From Hyposmocoma kahamanoa (lineage: Eukaryota; Arthropoda; Insecta; Lepidoptera; Cosmopterigidae): 64,000 nt of DNA. Of the stretch, positions 9,020 through 20,085 are shown piece after piece. Position 1 is the first letter of the stretch; each line of letters begins with the position of its first letter. Made by a program: the position numbers and the translations under genes. Under the pieces are notes generated by a model, which did not search any database, was not told where the DNA came from, and saw nothing but the letters and a program-made list of their open reading frames with translations. Location of the stretch: the NCBI RefSeq assembly GCF_003589595.1, contig NW_020653726.1, positions 12,577,807 to 12,641,806 of the forward strand, given 5' to 3'.

Positions 9020-11116
9020 AATAGTTTGCCATAAAATAAGCGTAGTAAAATAAACATTCGTTTAGCTTTCTATGACATTTAAAACTCAGCTAGCCTTCCA
9101 TTTTCACAAAACCTAAGAAAATAGCTAACATTTCTTACAACTTTTTTTTTATTGTCGAAAACACAATAGAAAATGCATACTGTCTCTGTGGTTTAGCAGT
9201 TATAACTATGGACGCTTGATGAAGAGGTCCGGAGCTCTATTCCCAATAGGAAACGAATTTTTCTAAATTAGTTTTGGGCTGAGTATTTAGTTTAATTTCA
9301 TAGCTCTTATAATCAAGGTAAAAGAAGTTCAATTACCTTTAAAACGTCAATAATAGGTACTGGTTACAAATTGCATAGCACCAACATAGTCAGGGAAATT
9401 ACGGACTTGGGTATGACTCCATAGCGACAAACTGCTCTTTGACAAGCACATTGACCATGTCATCAACAAATCATCCTAGGCTCACAAAGCTCAGTATTGG
9501 CAAAAGGTTTAGGGCTCTTTATTACTTTATCGCACGTACTCATCTTGAAGCCATGCTACGAAACTCGGTTGAAGGCCATCCAGTAGATTTTTAAGTTTTC
9601 TGGACTACAAACTTGATTGTGATATCGTCTTCTTCTATCCATACTAGCTCCGCTCCTGTCTCGTATCATTGTCTGTTTTACAAAGCAGTCTCTACAATAA
9701 CTACGCACTCAACGCAACTACATAGTTGCGAAAATGAATACACAAAACATCCGCCATCTTTCCGCTTAGCGTTTTTCTTTTCGCCTAGGAATCGAACTCA
9801 CATCATCCATAGCATTTAGTATTATTTTTTATGATTATTTTGTATAATTTGTATGGAAGGTGTTCAAGTTTTTTTATGGATACCTACACCACACGCTTTC
9901 ATATTCCTAAATTTAACACTTTTTTGTTACACCCTGTTTGTGCTACTGTTTATAAAAACTATTACTTTTATAATTATTAATACAAAGATCGATCACTTAG
10001 AAAATCTTCCTTCGATCCGGCCGGATCGAATCGACGACTACTAGCTGACTATACCAGACGCTATGTCAACTAAGCCACGGAACGAACCAGTGGACCTCAC
10101 GAATTTTTCGAGCGAAGAACGAACAAGAAACTCTAGGAACTGCTCTTTTCAAATAAACTTAAATGTCATGGAATACACTTTAAATTATTTGATGTGGAAT
10201 CTATACTCAAGTCGTCTTTCCATACGTCTTGGAACAACAATCAGTTAATTGCGTATGCTGAACTTAACTGCGGAAATATATCGCGAATCAAGTAACTTTA
10301 ATTAGGATGCACCTCAAGGCTATTTCAAATAATCAAGAATGTCTGCCGGCGCGGTTTTCCATAGACATAAGAAAAAGTTTTCCCCACCAGCCTAATTTCT
10401 ATAGAATTTTCTACAACACTATCATCACTCTTGTCATGCCAGGAGCGACAATATTGCAACATTAGGTGTTGCGTTCCATTTTCGTTCAGCTATTGTTTAC
10501 CTTCAGTGACGTTCCATTTCAAATAAATAACTGTCAAAACGAGGTTAAATTAAATGCGCTGTTTGTAGTTTGCTTCGTGATGTCACCCCGACATATATAA
10601 GTACATCAATATGCGTTATTAACTATTTTTATTGTTATCCCGAATATTGCTCACAGAATTGACGATTCCATAAATCCATCAAAACCTTTCAAACGATTCT
10701 TTACTCGTAACAATTTCACGAAAATCTTAGAATTTCGGTAAATCGTGTTACTCTTTGGGGCTTATCCAAAAAACAAATATAGGTAGAAGTAAATATCCTA
10801 ATTCCACCGTCTATACGATGGAAGTACAATAAACTCTGTTTTATTTTTGTTGAAAGTTAGATATGGCTTCCTAAAAGCGCTTTATACTGACAACAGTCAA
10901 CCTTTATAACATTTTTAATTCTCGTTTTATTGTGGTATTTAATGACGTAGTTTTGCTTATTTGTCACTGCTTTAAAATCAAGTAACTTTCATAAAGCTAG
11001 AACAAAGTAGAACATGGCAACCTATTTAAATACCAATTACCATTATACGTCGTACATTTTACGTACATTATACGTAGTAACATTATACGTCTTTTGATGC
11101 TCTGTACAAATGTGAC
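9020..11116. other. Gene-free stretch before the I-clade element
   Basis: No conserved coding sequence was seen on either strand. It contains a perfect 20-bp palindrome at 10011-10030 and short direct repeats of ATTATACGT at 11041-11090. The remainder is AT-rich and unremarkable. Confidence 0.6.
10011..10030. repeat. Perfect 20-bp palindrome without loop
   Basis: TTCGATCCGGCCGGATCGAA is its own reverse complement. It sits in AT-rich surroundings, where such a GC-rich dyad is unlikely by chance. Confidence 0.9.
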
Positions 11117-11129
11117 AACAGGCTAATCG
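11117..11129 (+). repeat. Target-site duplication, left copy
   Basis: AACAGGCTAATCG here and again at 16548-16560 directly after the poly(A). This marks both ends of the I-clade insertion; the first two A residues on the right are ambiguous with the tail. Confidence 0.9.
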
Positions 11130-11286
11130 AGTTTCGCTTCGGCACGCGTGTGAGGTAGACGTAGTATCTCTTCGGATATTGTTTACGTTGCGAGCGACGT
11201 ATCGTGTGAGATTTGACAATAAACGAGAATAATACGGGTAGGCGCGGCCGGCGGCCGCCGCGTACGCCGTTCGGTGAGCAATAGCG
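11130..11286 (+). promoter_or_regulatory. 5' UTR and inferred internal promoter of the I-clade element
   Basis: These 157 bases lie between the left target-site duplication and the ORF1 start. The stretch is GC-richer than its flanks (for example GGCGCGGCCGGCGGCCGCCG at about 11242). Non-LTR elements of this clade carry their RNA polymerase II promoter inside the transcribed 5' end; that role is inferred from position, and no specific core element is proven here. Confidence 0.6.
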
Positions 11287-12735
11287 ATGTACGAGGGAAA
11301 TGATGAGAACGACAAAACAGAGGGAACGTTTGGAAGGAGCCTTAATTATTCATCTGAGGATGTGAATAGAGACGACATGCAAATAGAAGAAGAGAAATGT
11401 ACGAATAATATGAGGGCTACAAAAAGGGATAGGGAGGAAGAAACAGATAATGAATGGACAACCGTACAGAAAACTAAAAAAGAAAAAACCGAAACAATAC
11501 AGGTGTACATATCAAATAAAGAGAAGCTACCAAAGCAATTTGCTTTAGCCAAAATATTTAAGGAATATAATATAAACCACATTTCGCGAGTAAAGTATTT
11601 ATCTCCATACAGAGCTCGAATTGATTTTGAAAATGAAGAGGGTTTGGAGAAATTATACTCGTGCAAGTATTTTGATGAACAGGGGTTTAAATTACAAGAC
11701 TCAATGAATGTCAACCTATCTTACGGTATCATTAAATCTGTAGATCTGGACCTTTCCGAAGAAGACATTTTAAAGGAAATACATTGCCCTAACTCAATAA
11801 AACTCATCTCTGTTCAACGTTTACAACGACGAGATAGGATTAAGGAAAGCGGCTGGATACCTAGTGAAACAGTCAGATTATGTTTCCAAGGATCATATTT
11901 ACCACCTTATGTGTATGTCGCAAACTTAAAAATTCATGTCGATCGCTACGTTTTTCCTGTTTCACAATGCGCGCGTTGTTGGCGACTGGGCCACTCCACG
12001 AAAAGATGCCCCTATCAGAAAATTATTTGCCCTAAGTGTGGGAATAATCACGCCAATTGTGACACTAAGACATTTAAATGCGTAAACTGTGGTGGTAATC
12101 ATATGGCGTTGGATAAAATATGTCCGGCATATGTAAAAGAAAAAACGATTCGCGAATTAATGTCTGATTACAACTGTACTTATAGAAAGGCTCTGCTGGC
12201 CTATGTACCACGTGAGGAGATAACAATTACAAAGAAAACTTATGAAACTTTATCTGCAAACGAAGACCAGAATAACACTGGAATAACATACCCACAAAAC
12301 ACCTCTCAATCTAGATCCTATGCTGAGATAGTTACAACCACAGCTACTATCGAAAATCCATCTAACTGTTACAGAAAACCAACGCTTCGTACAAGCAAAA
12401 ACGCGAATATACCGAAGAAGAAAAACCAGTCAAAACCGGAAAATGAATGGGATATGTGGTCACTCCCCGTGTATGGTTCGGCAGATGAACTGACTGACTG
12501 TGGAAAAAAGGAACCAAGGAAGCAGGAACAGCCAGAAAGAGGAGTGGAGTTCAATGAGCTTTTATCCAGAATTAGTGACATTATTTTTCTCAAAAAGTGT
12601 AACTTGCAGCTCAAAGTGAAACAAATTATTAGTGTGTTTGTAGAGTGGTTAATATTAGTAGTAGTAAACAATCTGTCAGACTGGCCAATGTTGAAGGGAA
12701 TTGTGGAATCTATAACAGGCTTCAATGGATCGTAA
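11287..12735 (+). CDS. I-clade retrotransposon ORF1 (gag-like, three zinc knuckles)
   Basis: Intact 482-residue frame. The start at 11287 is the first ATG after the element's 5' UTR. The N-terminal quarter is strongly charged (runs of E, D, K and R). The middle probably holds an RNA-binding fold, but no motif is diagnostic by eye. Residues 228-279 carry three Cys-His knuckles in series: CARCWRLGHSTKRC, CPKCGNNHANC and CVNCGGNHMALDKIC. ORF1 proteins of this type bind element RNA and form the ribonucleoprotein used for target-primed reverse transcription. The C-terminal third is low-complexity and ends with a hydrophobic stretch near residues 447-462 (IISVFVEWLILVVVNN). The stop at 12733-12735 overlaps the ORF2 start by 11 bases, so ORF2 may be translated by reinitiation. 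There are no disabling changes. Confidence 0.9.
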   Translation: MYEGNDENDKTEGTFGRSLNYSSEDVNRDDMQIEEEKCTNNMRATKRDREEETDNEWTTVQKTKKEKTETIQVYISNKEKLPKQFALAKIFKEYNINHISRVKYLSPYRARIDFENEEGLEKLYSCKYFDEQGFKLQDSMNVNLSYGIIKSVDLDLSEEDILKEIHCPNSIKLISVQRLQRRDRIKESGWIPSETVRLCFQGSYLPPYVYVANLKIHVDRYVFPVSQCARCWRLGHSTKRCPYQKIICPKCGNNHANCDTKTFKCVNCGGNHMALDKICPAYVKEKTIRELMSDYNCTYRKALLAYVPREEITITKKTYETLSANEDQNNTGITYPQNTSQSRSYAEIVTTTATIENPSNCYRKPTLRTSKNANIPKKKNQSKPENEWDMWSLPVYGSADELTDCGKKEPRKQEQPERGVEFNELLSRISDIIFLKKCNLQLKVKQIISVFVEWLILVVVNNLSDWPMLKGIVESITGFNGS

Positions 12736-15700
12736 AAAGGTAATTTCTATTGATTTAAATATCTGCCAGTGGAACTGTCGATGCATCAGACCTAAACTTA
12801 TTGCATTTGAAAATATATTATTACAGGAAAAAATACATATTGCTGTCCTATGTGAAACGTGGTTGGAACCGAACTCGCACTTAAAATTAAGTAATTATAA
12901 CATTTACCGTTCTGATAGAGATGATGGCTACGGGGGTATCGCAATTATAACACATATCAGTAAAAGCACACACAGCTCATGTAGAAGACCTGAATCCACA
13001 GATACAAGTTTTACATTTGAAGGTGTGCAACTGTGATGAAATTCAGAATATTATTGCCATTTATTGTCCTTCGTCGGCATCTGTCTCTCGACGTGATTGG
13101 GACCGGGTTTTGTCTATTTCCACTAGAAAGACACTGTTATTGGGAGATCTGAACTGTCACCACACTAATTGGTCGTATAAAAATGACGCTAGAGGTATAC
13201 AAATACACGACTCTTTATCAGACTTAAATTTAGTAATGCTAAATGATGGAAGTCCCACTTTGGTGAAATTAATTAACGGCCAACTATGTAGTAGGCCAAC
13301 AATCTGCACCAGATCTTTCAATAGCTTCATCTGATATTGCCTTAAAGTTCTTATGGAAACCTATGAAGGAGTCCTTGGGTAGCGATCATTTAATTATCAA
13401 AATTTCCACGTGTCTGTATTCTAACTCCAATTTAATATATAAAAGAAACTACAAACAAGCCGATTGGAGTGCCTATAAATCTTGCTTAAAAGAGATTTAC
13501 TCAAAAATTAAACTTCCCAATGACCTACAAAAGGCATACGATACTTTTGTAGATTATATTACTTTAGCGGCTGACCTTCACATACCTTTTATCAAAATGA
13601 ATCAAAACCCAACAGGAAAGTTTTCTCCTAAGCCATATTGGTCTGCAGACCTGTCAAGGTTGGTTGCGGAACGGAGACTAGCCTTATCTAAATTTAGACG
13701 GAACCCTACCCCACAAAATTTGGAAATATTGCAGACTAAAATAGATGAGACACAAAAAGCGATTAGACAGGCTAGTAGCAAAAGCTGGCAGACATTTTGT
13801 TCTTCTTTTGATGAGGTTACATCTGCCAGTGAAATGTGGAGGAAAATGCGATGGTTAAAAGGCTACAGAAATCTAAATAATTATATTGATACCAACAAAG
13901 CTACAGAACTCCTAACCAGTCTCACCCCCGACTTTGCTAGCCCGAAACAGCCCTTATTTTCATCTTGCAACAGGCAATTAGAAAGAGAATTCACCATGTC
14001 AGAGTTAATAGTATGTTTTCGAGTCAAGGATACCGCGCCCGGAATTGATAATATATCGTACTCCATGATTAATAATTTGCCAGATAATGCTAAATCTTTG
14101 TTGCTACATATTTACAATATATTTTATACGCACAGTTTTGTACCGCTACAATGGCGTGATATAAATGTTATACCAATACCCAAACCAGGTAGAGACCCAA
14201 TATCTGTCTCAAGTTTAAGACCTATTTCCACGATGTCATGTATGTGTAAAATATTCCATAGTATGCTGAACAACAGACTAGAGTGGTATCTAGAATCAAA
14301 AAAATATTTCTCCGACAATACCACAGGGTTTAGAAAAGGTAGATCCAGTTTAGACAATTTAACTAATTTAATTACGACAATTCAGATTGGCTTTTCAAAT
14401 AAGAACTCCAGTATTGCCGCCTTTTTGGATCTGGATAACGCATATAATAATGTTGATATAACATGTCTTTTGCATATCATTGATAGATGTGGAGTAGGTG
14501 CAAGGGTGTGTAAGTACTTGTGGACATTTCTCCATTCTCGACAACTTAAAATAAAAGTAGCTGATAAATATATTACACGCAATACCGGGCGAGGCCTAAC
14601 GCAGGGAGACCCCTTATCCCCACTTTTATTTAACATGGCTACTATACACATTTGTAAGGATATAAATAACGTATACGTATCCCAATATGCCGACGACTTT
14701 GCCCTGTATTTGACTTACCAACACATTAGAGAAGGAAGTTTGGCTTTACAGTTGGCTCTAAATAAATTTTCAAAATTACTAAGCGTTATAGCACTGGATA
14801 TATCGGCAAATAAAAGTAAGGTCTGTATATTTAGTAATAGTTTTAGAAGAGATTCAGCACATTTAGTAGTAAACGGGCGACAATTGGAAATGGTTGATAG
14901 TGTGAAGTATCTGAGTCTTTGGTTGGATCGGACTTTGAGATGGGGTAGGCACATAAGGGAAACTAAACAGAAAGTCGAAAAATTCACAAATATATTTAAA
15001 GTTTTAGCAGGCCCGGGCTGGGGAGTGCACCCGAAACACCTAAGACGCCTGTATATTGCCCTTGTCAGGAGTAGGTTAGATTATGCTAGTTTCCTCTACG
15101 ATAGTGGCAGTAACCCTCAATTGATGCAACTTGACAGGATTCAGAACCAATACTTGCGAGTAATCGGAGGTTTCATTAAAAGTACACCAATACATGTTAT
15201 GGAAAACGAGTTATGCCTGCCTCCACTAAATACTCGACGACTCTATTTGGGGGGAAAGTTCTGGTTGAAATGTAAGTCGCTCAAAAACAACTCGTCGATA
15301 AAACTAATAAGCCGCCTGACTGAACTCTGTCAATTTGCATACTGGAGAAGGAAAAGGAAGCCGCTTTTGGTGTCGGTGCATGCAACATTAAATGACCACC
15401 CCATACGACAAGGCAGTGTAATAGAGATGTTTTCTTTACCCACGTGGGTCAGCAATATAGATTTGACAGAATTATTAAGACCTTTTATTCCTACAATAAG
15501 CGGCGCGAAAAGAATACACAATGTATACACTTTAAAAATCATATATGAAAAATATATGTCAGAATGGTACTGTAAATTCTATACAATTTATACGGATGCT
15601 TCGAAAAACGACTATGGGATGGGTGTGGCCTTTTACGATCCACAGACTAAAGACCATATAAAACTCAAAATTACGACAAAAATGTCCATAATGAACGCTG

Positions 15701-16437
15701 AGCTTATAGCTATCCTTGAAGCCCTGTCTTATCTCAGTTCCGTGGAATTTAATAAATGTGTTATTTTGACGGACTCCAGAAGTTCCCTTCAACATTTAGC
15801 GCGATGTTCTAGGCCAAGCTTTCGTGGATGTCCTGTCGCATACGAGATCCTCAGTCTGATATGCCAATTACGCAGTGGTGCCAGGGAGATTGTGTTGCAA
15901 TGGGTGCCCTCCCATATAGGAATAAACGGGAATGAGATTGCGGATAAGTGGGCCAAAGAAGCAACATGTGAGGGCGATACATACTCTTGTGTGCCGTATT
16001 TTAGGGATCTGATGTACTTAAATAAGGAACGTTGTTATAGCTCTTTGAAAGCCCACTTTGACGTAAGATCGTTAACCAAGGGAATATGGTATAAAACCAT
16101 ACAACCCAATCTCCCTGGCATACCATGGTTTGTCGATGCCAAAATGAGCAGGCGTGAAGTTGTCACGGCACTGAGGCTTCGCTCGGGACACGTACCTTTA
16201 AATAAGTTCAGGTATTTAATGAAAAAGGTGCCTTCACCGGACTGCGAGACGTGTGGAAAATTGGAAGACGTTTACCATGCAATAATGGAGTGTAGTAGTA
16301 GTGAAATTATTAGGCAACACATTCCAAATTTGAATTCATACTCGGTAGGCATGTGCAACAGCATTTTGGCCGCTCCTTTATGTAAGGAGGCCAGAATGCT
16401 GTTCAATATGATTAAAACCGCCATAACAAGAGTGTAA
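12725..16437 (+). pseudogene. I-clade retrotransposon ORF2 (EN-RT-RNase H), two frameshifts
   Basis: The start ATG at 12725 overlaps the ORF1 stop. The endonuclease domain shows QWNCRCIRPK, LCETWLEP, IAIYCPSS, LLGDLNCHHTNW and GSDHLII, so the expected metal and catalytic residues are present. Its frame slips by +1 at about 13000-13020 and again by +1 at about 13272-13290. From 13363 a single 1024-residue frame runs to the stop. RT motifs follow: FLDLDNAYNNVD (about 14420-14455), GRGLTQGDPLSPLLFN (about 14587-14635) and YADD at 14686-14697. RNase H follows: YTDASKND, MNAELIAILEAL, LTDSRSSLQ, and WVPSHIGINGNEIADKWAKE at 15901-15960, all acidic residues retained. A C-terminal Cys-His motif (CETCGK...HAIMEC) ends the protein. 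The role is nicking target DNA and copying element RNA into it. The frameshifts could be real or base-calling errors. Confidence 0.9.
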
Positions 16438-16461
16438 GGCCTAACGCCTTACACTCTTGTT
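16425..16461 (+). repeat. Hairpin spanning the ORF2 stop codon
   Basis: Arms 16425-16440 and 16446-16461 are exact 16-bp reverse complements around CTAAC, and the TAA stop (16435-16437) lies in the left arm. In non-LTR elements 3' structures can be recognised by the element's own RT; that use is inference here. A snap-back duplication is the alternative origin. Confidence 0.9.
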
Positions 16462-16549
16462 TGTGGTGGTAGTGGAATTGCACCTATGAGGGTGACATAT
16501 CTACACAGATAAAACCCTCATAAATAAATAAAGATTTAAAAAAAAAAAA
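16462..16549 (+). other. 3' UTR and poly(A) tail of the I-clade element
   Basis: A short UTR ends in AATAAATAAA (about 16521-16532), usable as a poly(A) signal, then AGATTT and about 12 A residues before the right target-site duplication at 16548-16560. Confidence 0.8.
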
Positions 16550-16654
16550 CAGGCTAATCGCATAAAGTGAAAGGCAGCCCGGTAGCATTGATATTCTAAT
16601 TTTCCGCCCCCCAGCTGCCGTTTAAACTATTTTACTATCTGTCAAACAAAAATT

Positions 16655-16873
16655 TTGCTGCTACGCGTTCAATATAATAACGCTTTCAGAATGCTGTTGG
16701 GACTACCAAGATGGTACAGTATATCAAACATGTTCGCCGAGGCGCAATTAGACGGCTTCCAAGCGATAATGCGGAAAAAAATAGTATCGCTTATGACTCG
16801 TATCAGAAGTAGCCACAACAGCATCCTATATATGGTTGTAGGCAGATTTGATTGTCCAATTCTAAAATACTGA
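16655..16873 (+). pseudogene. Non-LTR retrotransposon ORF2 C-terminal relic
   Basis: The frame reads RVQYNNAFRMLLGLPRW, MFAEAQLDGFQAIMRKKI and RSSHNSILYMV, then a stop. This is the conserved tail of an insect LINE ORF2 with the motif pattern YNNAFR...MFAE...F.A..RK....NSIL. A diverged relative is at 37118-37345 on the minus strand. There is no RT catalytic part here, so it is a severely 5'-truncated copy. The clade is not certain from so short a piece. Confidence 0.7.
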
Positions 16874-16892
16874 GTTGGGCAAATCAAATCTG

Positions 16893-16895
<3 letters not shown>

Positions 16896-16924
<29 letters not shown>
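16896..16924. repeat. (TA)n microsatellite
   Basis: An uninterrupted TA dinucleotide run just after the LINE relic. Confidence 0.95.
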
Positions 16925-16929
<5 letters not shown>

Positions 16930-17640
16930 AATATTATTATTATGTTATGTTGTGTCGTTGTGTTCTGTATACTAACCTGTTCTAAGTAAATGTTGTTACT
17001 AACAAATTATATGGGTAATTTCTGCCTGAAATAAATAATTCTATTCTTAAACCACCACTTGTACTATTTAACAAATATTTTATAGTATTGCTGCGTGAAC
17101 CATTGTTTCTGCGTATACTCATCATCTGTCTACATACTACTACACAGATAAAAACAAATAAGTTTCCTTTTCCGCCGTCATCGCTTTGCTGACATTAAAT
17201 TTTTTTAAATTTAATATCAGATTTTAATCAATTTTAGTTGATTTACAAACCTAAAGTTACCTTCACGATGAGCACGACCAGCAGCTGAAACATGACCGGT
17301 CCTTTTTATTACACCCCGTATAAACTTCTCGACAGTAATAACAGGTTTATCAAATCAAATATTCATAAATGTTGTCTAAATGTAGTGTAACTTAATTAGT
17401 TTCTCGTCTATTACGCGTTCTCCAATTTCTGGGTGAATATTTCATGTTACGTAACTATTCGAAAACTTTGCGTTAAATGTACAAGTGGGATCCAACCCTA
17501 ATTTCACATGGCGTAACGACGCTGTGTACAATTAGGGTTAGATCCGAGTTGTCAGCACACTTCAGCGTTGCGACCATATTTGACATGCGTTTTATAGAAC
17601 GTCATCAGCACACTTGGTGCTAAACCGTTACGGCTCAACT
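16925..17640. other. No gene seen
   Basis: AT-rich with no conserved frame. Short inverted similarities around 17200 (TTAAATTTTTTTAAATTTAA) are explained by composition. Confidence 0.6.
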
Positions 17641-17805
17641 CACACTGGCGCAGAGCCGAAACGTCGGGTCGCGTCCTGTTTTTCAACCACAACGCACGGC
17701 GACGACACTCGCTTTAGCGCGCCAGGATCGCAGTGTGGTCAGTCACTGCGCGCAAGTAACGCTCTTTGACTTTAACGCGCGTCATCACGCGTCGACGCGC
17801 GATTC
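17640..17805. other. CG-rich patch, probable MITE debris
   Basis: Dense in CGCG, CGAC and GCGC words (for example GCACGGCGACGACACTCGC). Patches with similar wording occur at 19795-19913, 30055-30145 and 36470-36570, which suggests a decayed DNA-transposon family with CG-rich termini. Terminal repeats were not clear enough to bound this copy. Confidence 0.35.
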
Positions 17806-17880
17806 CATATTTGCATAACACAAATTTGTACCTTAATTATGGGTAAATAGAGATGAATATTATTTTATTATTATATTATT

Positions 17881-18098
17881 AACTGCCGCCGTGGCCGAAC
17901 TGTTACCATACCGCACTGCCACGCAGAGGTCCCCGGGTTCGATTCTCGGGCCGGGAGAAATATTTGTATGGCCTACATTTATTTCTCTCGTGAGTTTGGG
18001 TGTAATTTGTGGTTGTTTATGTGTTCGTCCATGGCACCCGCGACACAGGGTTTCCCTAGTGCGGGGCTATGTTGAGTGTGTGCGTTATTATTAATATG
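17881..18098 (+). repeat. tRNA-derived SINE (family 1)
   Basis: The head CCGCCGTGGCCGAACTG and B-box-like GGGTTCGATTCTCGGG are followed by the standard body, and the copy ends GTGCGTTATTATTA. It has a few substitutions in the A-box region compared with 21622-21836. Confidence 0.88.
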
Positions 18099-18099
18099 C

Positions 18100-18738
18100 T
18101 ATAGACAAAAAACATGCTGTGAGTTAACACACTTTTGAATTAGACGCGAAGCTGATACGTGCTGAAAAGAAGGGCCAACCCTTAAAAAACTATATGAAAA
18201 AATTATGCGCTATTCAAAAGACAAACTTTTACTACCAGACGAAAGCAATAATCCACGGTCTTATCACCTTTTATTCTAACCGTAGTTTTATGGCGCAATA
18301 GATAACACAGTAATTACTTTTGCTTTTCCACTGTTACGTGGAACTGAGGTTGTAGTCTTTGTTTGTAAAGGTATAAGCACCTTTGCGATGCCCAATTTAA
18401 ATTCTAGCACTTAAGACAATGCCTTGTGAGAGTGAGGTAAACTGTAGTCTTAGCGATTAGTTCCACTTTAAAAAATCTTACCAGAAATTTTACACGTCTT
18501 TCAAGTTACTAAAGCACTGTAGTAAAACATTATGACGCTTTTTGCACAACAGTGTTTAGGACATATAAAAATTAAACATGCAGTCTAAATTACGTTAGCA
18601 AAATGTCTCAAAAGCGCGGTCAGAAAAAATGTCTGTCTTTAATAAAAAAAAGATATTTCCTCTGTTGAAAAATCTCAAGCACACATAAGACTGCTATTAA
18701 TGAATTGTTTTCGGTTATTCTGGGACTATATTCACCAC
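18100..18738. other. No gene seen
   Basis: AT-rich. No motif, repeat or conserved frame recognised. Confidence 0.6.
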
Positions 18739-18739
18739 C

Positions 18740-18890
18740 TAATATCCGTGGCAATTTTTATCATTTCAGTACTAATTTTTTTATCGTGCAATATTATTTA
18801 ATATTCGAGTACTGTATCGTGAAATATTATTTGTCAATTTCATGATAATATACTTCAATATTGAAATAATAAAAATTGCCACGGATATTA
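18740..18890. mobile_element. Short inverted-repeat element (MITE-like)
   Basis: Exact 22-bp terminal inverted repeats at 18740-18761 (TAATATCCGTGGCAATTTTT plus two bases) and 18869-18890 enclose about 107 bp. Outside them CCAC/GTGG extend the symmetry imperfectly. The inner part has two related blocks, TATCGTGCAATATTATTT and TATCGTGAAATATTATTT. There is no coding capacity. Related sequence flanks the solo LTR at 22885-23322. Confidence 0.75.
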
Positions 18891-18899
18891 CGTAGTGGA

Positions 18900-19650
18900 T
18901 ACTAGTTCGAGTATGACAGTTTTAATTTACTCAAATTTCCTAAAATAAAAATTCATATTGTTAAAATAAAATAAAATAATTTTAAACCACATTTAGCGTA
19001 AATTGGAATGTTCTTTGGAAAATTAAAAATAAGGTATTTAATTAATAACTTTAGTAACAATAATGAAAAATAGAGTGTTTTACATTAGTATTAGACATAA
19101 ATGGCTGATTACTTTACCATCTCAGTCAGTAGTGACCATGGGATCTGTAAAGGGCTCGCGATGTTGGTTTGTTTGAAAAAATTGTTTCATTTTTCATAGT
19201 AAACTCTATTTCAATTCTTTCAAAGATTTGATAGTAAACTCTACATACCATTTCTCGACGTGTGATATTAACCAAAGAAAGTAAATGTCATATCAATCAC
19301 TTTTGTTCTATAAAATTGTAAATATTCTTTCCCTATACGAATCCTATGTTATTGATTAACCTGTCCACAATTGATATCTCCTATCTCCTTGTGACAATTG
19401 CAAACGTTTTGGAAAGATAGTACGAACATCCCTAAAACTTCATTGTGAAAGAAACTCAGTTGTTAGTTGTTGTTCGGAGTTTATTCAAAAAGAGAGATAA
19501 TGTTTCTCTCTAGTCTTCTTTTTTTCGGATAGATAAAAACATTTCACAGTCACCAGAGATCTCACTTAGTTCTTTTTTAATTTTAAGGCTTGGAAAAATG
19601 CTTTGTATTCTTTAATTACAAACGAAACATTTTATATACAGCATCAAACC
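18900..19650. other. No gene seen
   Basis: AT-rich non-coding sequence. No recognisable repeat or protein. Confidence 0.6.
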
Positions 19651-19654
19651 TCTT

Positions 19655-20085
19655 TGTTCGTAACAGTAGAGCTCCTTGTGTTCAAAGAGGTCAAAGAGTT
19701 CATCCTGAGAAGTACTACTGTCACCTTACCTATTTCTGCCGCCCAGCGGTAATGTGACTATGACTGAATGATGACTGATATTGAAGGCTAAGGAAGATGG
19801 GGCATTGCGTCGTCGCGCGCTGTTTCCACGCACCGTGTGGCATGTCGTTCTGATTTATAAGTAGTATAACTGCGACGACGAAACGCCGACGGAACGCCCG
19901 AGTGACATCTCCCTAAGGGTGCTTATGAAATTATAGACACATGGGTCTTGTCTACCTATATCTCAGGGTGACGGGCGCAATGACAATGCTCAAATTTTTG
20001 CGACTTAAAGCTCTGAGTGGCACCGCAACTGCTTTAGAATGGCGTGTCGCTTACCACCAGGCGCACCACTTAGTATCATTTAAAA
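19655..20085 (+). repeat. Family-2 repeat interrupted by a CG-rich insert
   Basis: The family-2 landmarks appear in order: GTAGAGCTCCTTGTG, CACCTTACCTATTTCTGCCG, then GGGTGCTTATGAAATTATAG, CTTAAAGCTCTGAGTGGCAC and TTAGTATCATTTAAAAAA. Between the halves, about 19795-19913, lies a CG-rich segment with opposed ends (GGCATTGCGTCGTCG and CGACGACGAAACGCC, 13 of 15 complementary), probably a small DNA-transposon derivative. Confidence 0.75.

Larger units (their letters stand above)
11130..16549 (+). mobile_element. Full-length I-clade non-LTR retrotransposon
   Basis: The element runs from AGTTTCGCTTCGGCACGCG at 11130 to a poly(A) tail at about 16537-16549 and is bounded by a 11-13 bp target-site duplication. 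It has a short 5' UTR, ORF1 (nucleic-acid-binding, three zinc knuckles), ORF2 (endonuclease, reverse transcriptase, RNase H, C-terminal Cys-His motif) and a short 3' UTR beginning with a hairpin. ORF1 and ORF2 overlap by 11 bases. The combination of multiple CCHC knuckles in ORF1 and an RNase H domain in ORF2 points to the I group (I/Nimb-like). It looks young: full length, exact duplications, and only two frameshifts, both in the endonuclease part. If those are real this copy is non-autonomous. Confidence 0.92.
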
